NCBI GenBank assembly: GCA_964607835.1 | Contig: CAZSLL010000001.1 | Location: 34,425 to 98,424 of the forward strand | DNA length: 64,000 nucleotides | Direction of reading: 5' to 3' | Source: DAOVFN01 sp964607835 | GTDB taxonomy: Archaea > Aenigmatarchaeota > Aenigmatarchaeia > QMZP01 | In this document: in pieces, positions 16,035 to 24,531 of the stretch | Layout: every line of letters starts with the position of its first letter | How positions within the stretch are numbered: position 1 is the stretch's first letter | Position numbers and translations under genes: made by a program | Notes under the pieces: model-generated | The model's input: only the letters and a program-made list of their open reading frames with translations | What the model was told of the DNA's origin: nothing | Database searches by the model: none

Positions 16035-17281
16035 GGCTTTCGCGGAGTGCCTCGGGCGTCAGATGCAAAAACACATTCAAAACCGGTATCATGAATGGTC
16101 AGGTATACTCCCTCATAGCCATACTACTGGCCATACCTGTCATGCTCTTCATAGCGTTCTATGTGACAGAGACCCAGAACATGAGATACGGCTCACTGGA
16201 GAGGATTGTGTCAGACCAGCTTCATGAGGTCGAGTCAGGACTTGAGAAGGATTTTGTCCAGGCCATGGGCATATCCGGAAAGAGGGCATTCCTCGCTGCC
16301 ACTGACCAGGCCATCAGGAATGGGGTGCCGTTCGAAGACTCTGCGAATGTCATAGAGGAGCTCATCACCAACGGGACAATTCTCGGTGAGCAGGCATTCA
16401 TCATGCGAAACCAGACCATACAGGAATGGATTGAAAAGATCAGCTCGCTCGAACTGGGCTTTGAGGTGGAGATAAGCTACACCAGCGTCTCTGTAAGGAG
16501 CCATGACGGAATGAATGCAGAGCTGGATGCCACCCTTATAATCAACGTTTCCGACTTCTCGGACATTGCGAGGATAAGCAGGGCTGCGGAGAAAGAGGTC
16601 GCCATATCCCTGAGCGGTGTGGAGGACCCGGTTTTCCCCCTCAACACCATGGGCTTCGTGAACAGGCTCCTGAGGCCTTATCCCTACCCCTACCACGCGA
16701 TAAAGCTTGCCCAGGGCTCGGGAGGGCTTGGCAGCTGCTCGGGCGAGGCCACGTTCGACAGGAATGACCCCAATCCCTCTGAGAAGATACTGGTGACCGG
16801 GAACGCCTCAGGAGTGTCAGGGTTCCTGGGCGTGGTGACAGAAGGCACTGCCTCGCCCAGCGCCTCTTGCTATTTATCCAGCGCATCCGGAGCAGTGGAC
16901 GCCGCCCAGAGGGCAATAGAATGGTCAGGCTACCAGGAGATTTACATAGACGCTGACAACAGGCAGCTCTGGTCGCTTCCTGTAAAGGAGGCCGCAGAGG
17001 AGGGGTATTACAGCATGTTCGGCTCCGGAGGTGGGCCTGACATATTAATGAGGATGGAGAATGACCTCTCCACCAGCGCCTCAGGCGGCATGGAGAGTTT
17101 TGTCAACCTTGAGGACCTGCAGTCAGAGGGAATAACTGTGAAGACAGGGCAGGTATCAGTAGATTACTTATACTTCTCAGACCAAACCATAACAGGGCAG
17201 GCGGTGAGGGGAATGCCCGGCTGGTTCAGTCTAAACGGTTACCACGCAGACAGGTACAATTTAACGGAGCTGATGTCATGA
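16025..17281 (+). CDS. Membrane-anchored surface protein with pilin-like helix (operon gene 2)
   Basis: 418 residues. A single N-terminal hydrophobic helix follows MNGQVYSLIAILLAIPVMLF (an alternative start at 16091 would begin exactly there). The remainder is extracellular, with N-x-S/T sites and a long helical region to about residue 150. The start at 16025 overlaps the vWA gene by 10 bp, and the stop overlaps the next start by 4 bp (ATGA), so the genes are translationally coupled. The G-Q-x-x-S-L-I-A motif resembles the anchors of the vWA protein and of the 32.7-33.6 kb pair. It is probably a minor-pilin-like partner in the same surface complex. No named family recognised. Confidence 0.7.
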   Translation: MELRLSRSASGVRCKNTFKTGIMNGQVYSLIAILLAIPVMLFIAFYVTETQNMRYGSLERIVSDQLHEVESGLEKDFVQAMGISGKRAFLAATDQAIRNGVPFEDSANVIEELITNGTILGEQAFIMRNQTIQEWIEKISSLELGFEVEISYTSVSVRSHDGMNAELDATLIINVSDFSDIARISRAAEKEVAISLSGVEDPVFPLNTMGFVNRLLRPYPYPYHAIKLAQGSGGLGSCSGEATFDRNDPNPSEKILVTGNASGVSGFLGVVTEGTASPSASCYLSSASGAVDAAQRAIEWSGYQEIYIDADNRQLWSLPVKEAAEEGYYSMFGSGGGPDILMRMENDLSTSASGGMESFVNLEDLQSEGITVKTGQVSVDYLYFSDQTITGQAVRGMPGWFSLNGYHADRYNLTELMS

Positions 17282-18000
17282 GGGCGGTCATAATCTTGCT
17301 GCTTTTGGCAGTGGCATCCATTGCAGGGATTTTCCTTCTAGATTACACAGGCACCCTTAGCTCATTTTTCGCGATTGATGAGCAGGGCGTCCGGGACATC
17401 CTGGAGAGCCAGTACCCGGACTCTGACCCAATCATAAACCAAACCGACAACTGCACCATATGCTCTGAGGAGGGGTGCAGGGACTACGGAAGCCCCTGTT
17501 GGCGTGTAATGGTCATAACAGGGGATAACCAGTCCAAGCAGGTCACGGAGATGATAATGGGCACCTCAGGAAGCATTGAGTCCAGCGAGACCCGTCCATG
17601 CACTGGCTGGTGGTGCGGCGCTGACCCCTGCGATTACATCCGCACAGAGAGCCAGGGGGATGCCACAATGACATACACCAACAGCGACTGCGGCTCCAGC
17701 GAGCTGAGCTGCGACCCATACTACGAGCGGTGCAGGCAGTGTGAGCTGGGGAGCGAATGCGTGGCAGTCATAGAGACCTCCCTCGATGGCTCCTCAACAT
17801 ACAGGTACGAGGTGCTCAGGACAGGCGAGCACGCGGAAATCAGTGAAGCAGAGGGTATTTGCAGGATATATTCAAGGGGAAGCCACATACACCAGGAGCC
17901 CATGAGCCCGGAGGAATGCGGCTCCCTGATGAGGGATAACACTGCCTGCTACGATGGGACCTGCGACTTCGTTCCCGGGTTCGATTTAATACCAGGCTGA
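17278..18000 (+). CDS. Cys-rich anchored extracellular protein (operon gene 3)
   Basis: 240 residues: N-terminal hydrophobic helix (MRAVIILLLLAVASIAGIFL), then a Cys-rich ectodomain with about 20 cysteines, including CTICSEEGC, CTGWWCGADPC, CDPYYERCRQCELGSEC and CYDGTC. Such density outside the membrane suggests many disulfides. Its ATG overlaps the preceding stop, so it is co-translated with gene 2. No family recognised. It may be a structural component of the vWA surface assembly. Confidence 0.7.
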   Translation: MRAVIILLLLAVASIAGIFLLDYTGTLSSFFAIDEQGVRDILESQYPDSDPIINQTDNCTICSEEGCRDYGSPCWRVMVITGDNQSKQVTEMIMGTSGSIESSETRPCTGWWCGADPCDYIRTESQGDATMTYTNSDCGSSELSCDPYYERCRQCELGSECVAVIETSLDGSSTYRYEVLRTGEHAEISEAEGICRIYSRGSHIHQEPMSPEECGSLMRDNTACYDGTCDFVPGFDLIPG

Positions 18001-18037
18001 ATCAATATATATTCAGCAGTCCTGCACAGGAGCTCAA

Positions 18038-18757
18038 ATGAAAGGGAAGAAGAAAACAAGGAAGCCCAGAAAAGAGAGGCAGGAGAAGCCCTCAAAAGAA
18101 AGGGACCTGGAGGAGATCCCGGGCCAGGTAAGCATAACCAGGTCCCCCTTCAAGCTGACCGGCAAGATAAAGTACCTCTCCACTGACATTGACAGCCTTC
18201 ACAAGCTCGTTCTCGAGAAAGGGGTCATAAAGCTGGCAGACGCCGCGAAGAGGTTCAAGACCACCAAGAAGAACGTTGAGGACTGGGGAAACATACTCGA
18301 GGACCACAAGATGATAGAAATGCATTACCCGGTGGCAGGCGAGCCCACCCTCATGGCGCCGGGCTACCGAAAGCACAGGCACGATGGAAAGAACAAGCCA
18401 AAAGAAAAGAAAAAAGGCGGAAAGCCACACCTCCCGAAGCTGAAGCTCCCTGTCCCCAGGCTCACGAGAAAGAGGATGATGATAATGGCAGAGGTCGTTA
18501 TCCTGGGGGAGCTCCTCATATACATATTCATGGTCAACCCGCACCTCAGGAACAACTTCATACCCACACTCAATTACCAGATATCCAACCTTCCCGCCAA
18601 CATCATGAACCTTCCCGCATGGCTCTCCGGACTCGCGGGCTCCTTTTCAGGAAGCAACATGCTCATTAATCCCATCTATTTCGTCATAGCCATACTCCTG
18701 GTGGTATTCTGGGTGGCCGTGGTCATGATAAACAGGCGCAAGAAGAAGGCGAAGTAG
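18038..18757 (+). CDS. Winged-helix protein with two C-terminal membrane helices (operon gene 4)
   Basis: 239 residues, 38 bp after gene 3. The first ~30 residues are almost all Lys/Arg/Glu. Residues ~48-100 look like a winged helix (IDSLHKLVLEKGVIKLADAA then KRFKTTKKNVEDWGNILEDH). A Lys-rich linker is followed by hydrophobic segments near 150-168 and 215-233. The DNA-binding-like domain would face the cytoplasm while the rest spans the membrane. In this operon it could link surface-assembly state to transcription or act as a scaffold; that is inference. Confidence 0.7.
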   Translation: MKGKKKTRKPRKERQEKPSKERDLEEIPGQVSITRSPFKLTGKIKYLSTDIDSLHKLVLEKGVIKLADAAKRFKTTKKNVEDWGNILEDHKMIEMHYPVAGEPTLMAPGYRKHRHDGKNKPKEKKKGGKPHLPKLKLPVPRLTRKRMMIMAEVVILGELLIYIFMVNPHLRNNFIPTLNYQISNLPANIMNLPAWLSGLAGSFSGSNMLINPIYFVIAILLVVFWVAVVMINRRKKKAK

Positions 18758-18821
18758 GCAACCTCTTTTAAATACTGGCTTTCATATTAGTCTGGACCGA
18801 GTCATTTTAAAGGCAGTCAAT

Positions 18822-19799
18822 ATGAACAAAAAACCGGAATACCTGGGAAAGATGAAAAACTGGGTTGTGAACATGAGGATTCACGCTCCAGAGGGAATAA
18901 ATGAACTCAATTATGTAACCGACTGCCTGCTAAATGAGGTCCCTGGCTTCAAGAGAATCATTGCGGGCAAGAAGAGAGGCGATGTTTATCCAGTCACGGC
19001 AGAGATAGAAGCAGATGATTATCAATCCCTGCAGGGAAAGATTAAGGAAGCCGGCAGCTACGTAATGAGCGCAAGGGTTAAGTGGCCAAAGAGATACTGG
19101 GAAACTGGAATATCTTCACGCGGAAAAGGAAACCGAAGGGAAATCATGAAGAGGCTCATGCAGAGCGAGAGATTTGATGTCGTATCAGCGAGAAATGATG
19201 ATGCAAATGAGCAGATTCATCTGGGTTTCTGGGGCATAGAACCTGCTGATGCACTGTCTTTCTTCGGTGAGGACGCAAGCTTCGCTTACCTGGATGAGGG
19301 AGAAATTGACTATACGCACAGGATTTCCCTGCCTAACGGGTTCTCTGAGAAAGACCCCGAAGATATATCTGATGAGAATTCTGGAGCAGAATGTGGTGAT
19401 GTTCTTTCAGGAAGCATTTCCAGAGAGAAGCCATACATGTTCAGTGATTCATATCTTACAATCGATGGAAAGAGGCTCCCTTCTGGATTAAGAATTGCAG
19501 GCCTTGATTTCAGGAACATTGAGCTTTTCCTCAGGGGCATTGAATCAAATCCGGTTTTCCTTGACAGCTATGGGAAGGGTGAGGTCGTACTCCATTATGG
19601 TGAAATGGGCTCAAAAGTGAAATATGTCATTGGAAAGACTGAGAACGGAGAGATATTTGCAAGGGACCAGAAGGGAATTTATAAGAATATCAGTGAATTG
19701 CCTGAAGAGCTTGCTGAAAGATTTGACAAAAGGAAAAGCATTTTGCGAAAAAAGGAAAGGCGTGAAAGACGGGCGAAGAACAGGAAGCGTAAAAAGTGA
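18822..19799 (+). CDS. Uncharacterised protein with highly basic C-terminus
   Basis: 325 residues without signal or membrane segments. The first ~90 residues (VVNMRIHAPEGINELNYVTD on) look like a compact alpha/beta domain. The middle contains acidic stretches, and the last ~30 residues are almost wholly Lys/Arg (RKKERRERRAKNRKRKK), suggesting nucleic-acid or ribosome contact. A TATA-like TTTTAAATACTGG precedes it (about 18766-18776), so it likely has its own promoter. Its base composition is slightly more AT-rich than the preceding operon. No family recognised. Confidence 0.65.
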   Translation: MNKKPEYLGKMKNWVVNMRIHAPEGINELNYVTDCLLNEVPGFKRIIAGKKRGDVYPVTAEIEADDYQSLQGKIKEAGSYVMSARVKWPKRYWETGISSRGKGNRREIMKRLMQSERFDVVSARNDDANEQIHLGFWGIEPADALSFFGEDASFAYLDEGEIDYTHRISLPNGFSEKDPEDISDENSGAECGDVLSGSISREKPYMFSDSYLTIDGKRLPSGLRIAGLDFRNIELFLRGIESNPVFLDSYGKGEVVLHYGEMGSKVKYVIGKTENGEIFARDQKGIYKNISELPEELAERFDKRKSILRKKERRERRAKNRKRKK

Positions 19800-19870
19800 A
19801 ACAGGCAGATTTATATAGTCTTTGATTAATTTCTCTCTAGAACAGTGACAACACCAGGAGACATGAAAAC

Positions 19871-20902
19871 ATGCATGAGAAAGAAAGGATACTGATACTG
19901 AACATTGACAGGGACGACGACCTCGGCAGGAAGGCCGGGGTAAGGGGGCCTGTGTTGGGAAAGAGCGATGTCGTGAAGGCAGCCACGGCACTGGCTGTCA
20001 AGGACCCAACTGACTCTGACTCCAACGCCATGTTCGAGGCCGCGAGGCTGTACGAGAGCATGAAAGGCAAATACCATACAGATGTGGCTGTCCTTACAGG
20101 AAGCGGCAACATCGGTGTGGAGTCAGACATGGAGGTGTCGAGGCAACTGGATTCTGTCCTCAGGAAACTCAAGCCTGACTATGCCCTGCTTGTCACGGAC
20201 GGCAGCGAGGATGAGCACATAATGCCCATAATACAATCCAGGGTGCCCATACTTTCAGTAAACAGGCTGGTGGTGAGGCAGGCCGAGCAGCTGGAATCAG
20301 GTTACTACAAGATAAAGGACTTCATCGAGGAGTCGCTGGAAAACCCCAAGTACGCAAGGCTCATATTCGGTCTTCCGGCCATAGCGCTCATACTCTACGC
20401 ACTGTTCGGCATAGAGGGCTGGAGAGTGGTCCTGGGAATATTCGGGACCTACCTGTTTCTCAAGGGATTCAAGCTCGACAACTACATACTGGCCGGAATA
20501 GGGGAACTGAAAAGCTCACTTTCCAAGCGAAGGTTCGCGTTCTTCAGCTATGTGGTGGGGATAGCGTTGGCGGTTCTTGGCACATTCAGGGGATACGAGT
20601 CAGCCCTCAGCTTCTGGGGCGTGGGCCTCCTGGAGACGGCCTCCGCGTTTACCATATCCGCGGTCTATCTCTTCTTCCTGGCGGGCTCGTTCGGTTGGAT
20701 AGGAAGAAGCATATCAATGGGGATAAGGTCTGTCAAGGGAATCCTTGGAGTGATTATCTTCGGATTCGCGGTTTCCCTGGTGATTCATAACACTGCCCAG
20801 CTTATAATCGTCCCTGACCTCTCACTCGTGAACTTCCTGGCATCCATAGTGATAGGCTTCCTTCTCATCTTCGTTGCGCTTGTACTTGAGTGGAAGAGGT
20901 AG
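19871..20902 (+). CDS. DUF373 family membrane protein
   Basis: 343 residues. The soluble N-terminal half starts ERILILNIDRDDDLGRKAGV and contains DPTDSDSNAMFEAARLY and VAVLTGSGNIGVESDMEVSRQL with LVTDGSEDEHI, the conserved acidic and Gly-rich features of the archaeal DUF373 family. About six hydrophobic segments follow from residue ~160 to the end. Function is unknown; the family is nearly universal in archaea. A TATA-like TTTATATAGTC lies near 19809-19819. Confidence 0.88.
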   Translation: MHEKERILILNIDRDDDLGRKAGVRGPVLGKSDVVKAATALAVKDPTDSDSNAMFEAARLYESMKGKYHTDVAVLTGSGNIGVESDMEVSRQLDSVLRKLKPDYALLVTDGSEDEHIMPIIQSRVPILSVNRLVVRQAEQLESGYYKIKDFIEESLENPKYARLIFGLPAIALILYALFGIEGWRVVLGIFGTYLFLKGFKLDNYILAGIGELKSSLSKRRFAFFSYVVGIALAVLGTFRGYESALSFWGVGLLETASAFTISAVYLFFLAGSFGWIGRSISMGIRSVKGILGVIIFGFAVSLVIHNTAQLIIVPDLSLVNFLASIVIGFLLIFVALVLEWKR

Positions 20903-20904
20903 CT

Positions 20905-21140
20905 CTATTTCACCAAGCCCTCTCTGATTAAGAAATCTGCTATGAGTTCACCAGCCAGCTTATGACCTGATTCTGAGAAATGCAACCCATCTTCCCACAA
21001 TGAGCTGTCGTTGAAAGAGGGACCAAAATCAAAGAACCTCAGACCATGCTCTTCTGAAAGGTTTTCCATGAATTCTCTTCCACTCTTTTTGTAATGCCAC
21101 AGAAATCAACAGTGCAAGAATATTCTTCTTACCCTCACTT
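20905..21140 (-). pseudogene. C-terminal remnant of an SGNH/GDSL hydrolase
   Basis: The frame ending at 20905 reads HYKKSGREFMENLSEEHGLR, then FFDFGPSFNDSSLWEDGLHF and SESGHKLAGELIADFLIREG. The DGLHFSESGH block is the C-terminal Asp-x-x-His catalytic motif of SGNH hydrolases. Upstream a neighbouring frame gives EGKKNILALLISVA, so there is also a frameshift. The N-terminal catalytic Ser block is absent. The missing 5' part would lie toward the inverted-repeat cassette that starts 80 bp away, and it is not found beyond the cassette either. Confidence 0.7.
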
Positions 21141-21222
21141 ACCATATAGTCTCTTGGTCAGCGATTATTTATTAATTGATGAATTTCAATCGATAGTTTA
21201 ATATCTCAAAATCTTCGAAATA

Positions 21223-21262
21223 CTTGGGGTGTCAAATTTCCAACTCTCACTTTTGGTAGAAA
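21223..21262 (+). repeat. Left inverted repeat of the recombinase cassette
   Basis: A 40-bp sequence beginning CTTGGGGTGTCAAATTTCCA and ending GGTAGAAA. Its reverse complement is found at 23565-23604 with one mismatch (T/C at 21254). Weaker similarity continues outward (AAATA) and inward (ACTGTA after a 2-nt gap), so the full repeat may span about 50 bp. Confidence 0.92.
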
Positions 21263-21451
21263 AACTGTAATATAATAATAAATATATATTGGATAATATA
21301 TTAACAAAAATGTTTTATATAAAAGATACTAAAAATGATGTTTTTGATAAACTATTTCTTTAAATATATATCATACAATATTTTTTCAACATTTATATAT
21401 TATCAATACAATAAAATGGCAACAGAAATATATGCCTTGGTGAGAGTTGAG

Positions 21452-21781
21452 ATGGAACAGGAACCCAAAAACAGCATACTGGAGGAGCTTTTCCTCAGGG
21501 AGAAACCTACCAGGATTCTGCTTGGCATGAGAACCCGGAAGGATTCCCCTGTATACGCCACCATACTCTCAAAGGAGGCTGACTGCACATATTCGCACAC
21601 AATCAAGATACTCAATGTCTTCAAGAAGCTTGGAATCGTGGATTTCGAGAAGCATGGAAGGATAAAAACCGTAACCCTTACCAACAACGGAGAGGACATT
21701 GTGAGCCATCTTCAGGAGATGTTAAGGAAGTTCGGCAGCATAGAGAACGGAACCAAAGGCACCAAGAAAGGCAAGAAGTGA
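21452..21781 (+). CDS. Winged-helix transcriptional regulator of the cassette
   Basis: 109 residues. The core TRILLGMRTRKDSPVYATIL then SKEADCTYSHTIKILNVFKK followed by LGIVDFEKHGRIKTVTLTNN is a MarR/ArsR-like winged helix: three helices, then a wing with K-x-x-x-L-T. The C-terminus is Lys/Gly-rich. The start at 21452 is preceded by a GGTGA Shine-Dalgarno-like motif about 8 nt upstream; upstream in-frame ATGs at 21335 and 21416 lie in a very AT-rich promoter-like region. It is the first gene inside the inverted repeats and may regulate the recombinase. Confidence 0.75.
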   Translation: MEQEPKNSILEELFLREKPTRILLGMRTRKDSPVYATILSKEADCTYSHTIKILNVFKKLGIVDFEKHGRIKTVTLTNNGEDIVSHLQEMLRKFGSIENGTKGTKKGKK

Positions 21782-21840
21782 GACTTATTTCTCCGCAAAA
21801 GCGGACATCCACTTAAAACATTTTCCCCTAATTCGAATAC

Positions 21841-22143
21841 ATGGATAATGAAATAGACAATCTGCCTGTTATAGATTCCCAGGGTCTTTGGCCTTACGTA
21901 GGGAAAGAGATACGTGCCCGGGAAATGGACATGATGAGCAGATATTTCAGTGCCCTGAGCGAGGAAGAAAGAAAAGAGGGTCTAAAAGGAGTTCTGTTTC
22001 ACGAAAGTATTATTGGATTCTGCGTTGATGTTGAGGGTTTCGGTAAATATGCAATGATTCCTTCCAGGGCATCATGGGTTCTCGGCCTTCCGGACAGCGA
22101 GGGAAATTTTGAGGACCATTTGTACGTGGACAGGAAACCATGA
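21841..22143 (+). CDS. Cassette protein of unknown function (100 aa)
   Basis: 100 soluble acidic residues beginning MDNEIDNLPVIDSQGLWPYV, with a helical middle and a beta-rich second half containing GVLFHESIIGFCVDVEGFGK. It lies between the regulator and the recombinase inside the inverted repeats. No family recognised. Confidence 0.6.
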   Translation: MDNEIDNLPVIDSQGLWPYVGKEIRAREMDMMSRYFSALSEEERKEGLKGVLFHESIIGFCVDVEGFGKYAMIPSRASWVLGLPDSEGNFEDHLYVDRKP

Positions 22144-22252
22144 TTTTCTTACCTTGTTTACAATGTTTAGGGTAGGGTATTTGCCATCAATCCAGCCAAA
22201 AAAGCACCTTTTTCCCGCGGGGATTTTCTGCATGATGCTGGTTTACGGGAAA

Positions 22253-22280
22253 ATGTCCGAAAATGTGCCTTTTCGGACAT
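22253..22280. promoter_or_regulatory. 11-bp-arm palindrome, probable operator
   Basis: ATGTCCGAAAA and TTTTCGGACAT form perfect 11-bp arms around a 6-bp centre. A further CGGACATAATATT copy lies at 22298-22310, directly before the small membrane gene at 22314. ATGTCCG also occurs at 23103-23109 and 23397-23403. The position before a coupled gene pair suggests a binding site for the cassette's own regulator or recombinase. Confidence 0.6.
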
Positions 22281-22313
22281 AATATTAATAGGCAAAACGG
22301 ACATAATATTCTA

Positions 22314-22502
22314 ATGGAGAGGAAATCTTCTGAGATTCTCCAGGCCCTCATATTCCTGGGAATATTCATTGGCAACATTTTCCTGGCCAGCCGGTACTGG
22401 GCAAGGGAGGATGTAATAGGAACCTCCATATTCGTGCTTGTTTTCATTGCCTCTGGGGTGGCCTTTTTCGGGCATTTCATGGAATGGTGGAAGGTGCGCT
22501 GA
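22314..22502 (+). CDS. Small two-helix membrane protein coupled to the recombinase
   Basis: 62 residues: ILQALIFLGIFIGNIFLASR, then GTSIFVLVFIASGVAFFGHF, two hydrophobic segments with a short loop. Its TGA overlaps the ATG of the recombinase at 22502 (TGATG), implying co-translation. It begins just after the palindromic operator-like site. No family recognised. A membrane protein coupled to a recombinase is unusual. Confidence 0.6.
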   Translation: MERKSSEILQALIFLGIFIGNIFLASRYWAREDVIGTSIFVLVFIASGVAFFGHFMEWWKVR

Positions 22503-23092
22503 TGGGAGGGAGAAAGCTTCCGCGTTTCCTTACGCCCAACGAGGTTGCGGAGATGTTCAGGGTCTCCTCAGCGTCCCCAAGGGACAGCATGCTCCTCAAA
22601 TGCATGTACTATCTTGGGCTAAGGAATTCCGAGGCCAGGGGCCTCCATATAGACGACATAGACACCATAAACAGCACGGTGAAGGTGGTCCAGGGAAAGG
22701 GAAAAAAGGACCGATACGTGCCCATTCCAGAGGGATTCTCAAAGGAGCTCAGGGCCTATATCGGGGAGAGGAAGGGACATGTCTTCGAGGGAAGGAGCAG
22801 CAGGGGCACAATATCTGACAGGCACATAAGGAGGATAGTCAAGGCTTATGCCGAAACCGCTGGCATACGCAGGTTCGAGGAGATACATCCCCACACCCTG
22901 AGGCACAGCTATGCCACGCATCTCCAGAATAACGGGGTGCCACTGAACATGATACAGAGCATGCTTGGGCACGAGAGGATTGAAACCACCACCATATACA
23001 CCCACCTTGGCATTGACAAGGCAAGGGAATTCATCAATCAGGCATTCATAAAACCGCTACCAAGAGCTCCCAAAGACTTTGACAAGGTCTGA
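22502..23092 (+). CDS. Tyrosine recombinase (catalytic domain only)
   Basis: 196 residues from ATG 22502 (a start at 22484 is also open). The catalytic residues of the Xer/integrase family are all visible: Arg in YLGLRNSEARGL, Lys in GKGKKDRYVP, His and Arg in HPHTLRHSYATHL, His in MLGHERIETT, and the nucleophile Tyr in TTIYTHL. The N-terminal core-binding (SAM-like) domain of ~100 residues is missing; only about 50 residues precede the first Arg. It lies inside a ~40-bp inverted repeat pair, which could be its crossover sites. Confidence 0.9.
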   Translation: MGGRKLPRFLTPNEVAEMFRVSSASPRDSMLLKCMYYLGLRNSEARGLHIDDIDTINSTVKVVQGKGKKDRYVPIPEGFSKELRAYIGERKGHVFEGRSSRGTISDRHIRRIVKAYAETAGIRRFEEIHPHTLRHSYATHLQNNGVPLNMIQSMLGHERIETTTIYTHLGIDKAREFINQAFIKPLPRAPKDFDKV

Positions 23093-23162
23093 CCTGCCCA
23101 AGATGTCCGGTTTTGCGGTTATTAGCTCTCACTTTTATTGAACCGAACCAAGATATAATAAC

Positions 23163-23480
23163 ATGGACGCAAAGCTGGTCAGGAAATACGTGAAAGAGAA
23201 GAAAAAGACATTTCTCGGAACTATTTTGCTTTTGCTTGTTCTTGCTTTTGAGACATACTACCTGAACTGCTACAGCATATACGTGCCGGGATTCTGCGAG
23301 ATGTCATTCGTGCTTGTTGTGCTGGCAATAATCGTGGCCAATGTCTGGTTCTATTTCAGCGGTGGCGGGAGGAAGAAAAACGACAGCAAGCGGGCAATGT
23401 CCGGAAATGCGGGAAATAAGCCTCACATTTGCCAAAAGATTCTGTTATTATTTAATATAGCTTATAGAAGATATACTTGA
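23163..23480 (+). CDS. Small membrane protein of the cassette (105 aa)
   Basis: Basic N-terminus (MDAKLVRKYVKEKKKT), then FLGTILLLLVLAFETYYLN and SFVLVVLAIIVANVWFYFSG, two hydrophobic segments, and a basic tail. The last ~25 residues lie in AT-rich sequence and may not be functional. It is the last gene before the right inverted repeat. No family recognised. Confidence 0.5.
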   Translation: MDAKLVRKYVKEKKKTFLGTILLLLVLAFETYYLNCYSIYVPGFCEMSFVLVVLAIIVANVWFYFSGGGRKKNDSKRAMSGNAGNKPHICQKILLLFNIAYRRYT

Positions 23481-23564
23481 TAATAGTATCATCATAAACA
23501 ATTCATTGCATAATAATACTAATTTAGTGTATATCATCATATATATTCTGCGGTATACAGTAAT

Positions 23565-23604
23565 TTTCTACCAGAAGTGAGAGTTGGAAATTTGACACCC
23601 CAAG
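23565..23604 (-). repeat. Right inverted repeat of the recombinase cassette
   Basis: Reverse complement of the repeat at 21223-21262, with 39 of 40 bases identical. The bases just outside are ATA on both sides (ATA before 21223 and ATA after 23604), a possible but very short target duplication. Confidence 0.92.
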
Positions 23605-23678
23605 ATATTTGCCACGGCGGGTAAGGAAGACTGAACGGTTTTAAGCAGGCGTGTGAGAATAGAGCACAGGTGAGTGAT

Positions 23679-24491
23679 ATGCCAGGGGTGACCGTGCGCA
23701 AGGTGCATGCCAAAACCATGCTTGTGAACAGCAGGATACCCGGCGTGAGATACGCGGTGAACCCGTACAGGGGGTGCTCACACGGGTGCGCATACTGCTA
23801 TGCCGTATTCATGCAGCGCTATCATGCCAGGAGTGAGGGTTGGGGCATGTATGTTGACGTCAAGGTTAACGCTCCCGAGGTCCTGGAAAGGGATATCAGG
23901 GGACTCGGGCCCACAGGAAAGGGTCCGGTTATCTTGTCCAGCGTGTGCGACCCGTATCTTCCCGAGGAAAGTGAGTACAGGATTACCAGAAGGCTTCTGG
24001 CCATGCTGCTCAACAACGGTTTTCCGGTGAGCATACTCACCAAGTCAGGTCTGGTGACCAGGGATAAAGACATAATGAAAGGCCACCGGAAGGTTGAAGC
24101 AGGGCTCACGATAACAGGGCTCTATGAGAATGCCAGGAGGCTGCTGGAGCCCAGGGCGAGCCCCCACAAGGTGAGGATTGAGGCCCTGAGGGAGCTTCAT
24201 GAGGAGGGGATATACACATGGGCATTCCTGGGCCCGGTGCTTCCGGGACTCACTGACGTTGGAATGGTTTTCAGGGACCTTGATGGAATAGTTGATTATG
24301 TGCTGGTGGATAAACTGAACCTGAAGAAGGGCACATGGGAAAGGTTTGAGCCTTTCATGTCGAGGAATTTCCCGAGCCTGCTTCCTGCCTACAGGAACAT
24401 TCATCATGGAAACCAGGACTTCTGGGACAGCCTCTGGCCGGAGATTGGCAGGCTTGCAAGGAGGCATGATGTGAGGGTCAAGGTCGTCTGA
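23679..24491 (+). CDS. Radical SAM protein of the SplB-like group
   Basis: About 270 residues. NPYRGCSHGCAYCYAVFMQR carries the CxxxCxxC cluster motif that binds the 4Fe-4S/SAM centre. SSVCDPYLPEE and GLTITGLYENARRLLEPRAS fit the barrel of the Rv2578c/SplB-like radical SAM proteins common in archaea. The ATG at 23679 is chosen because GGTGA lies 7 nt upstream; the frame is open to a GTG at 23670. Its reaction is not known. It stands just outside the recombinase cassette, with a probable TATA (GGTTTTAAGC) at 23638-23647. Confidence 0.85.
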   Translation: MPGVTVRKVHAKTMLVNSRIPGVRYAVNPYRGCSHGCAYCYAVFMQRYHARSEGWGMYVDVKVNAPEVLERDIRGLGPTGKGPVILSSVCDPYLPEESEYRITRRLLAMLLNNGFPVSILTKSGLVTRDKDIMKGHRKVEAGLTITGLYENARRLLEPRASPHKVRIEALRELHEEGIYTWAFLGPVLPGLTDVGMVFRDLDGIVDYVLVDKLNLKKGTWERFEPFMSRNFPSLLPAYRNIHHGNQDFWDSLWPEIGRLARRHDVRVKVV

Positions 24492-24531
24492 AGGTGAGCC
24501 TCTTTTTATTCCTCAGCGATAAGCAGTAAGC

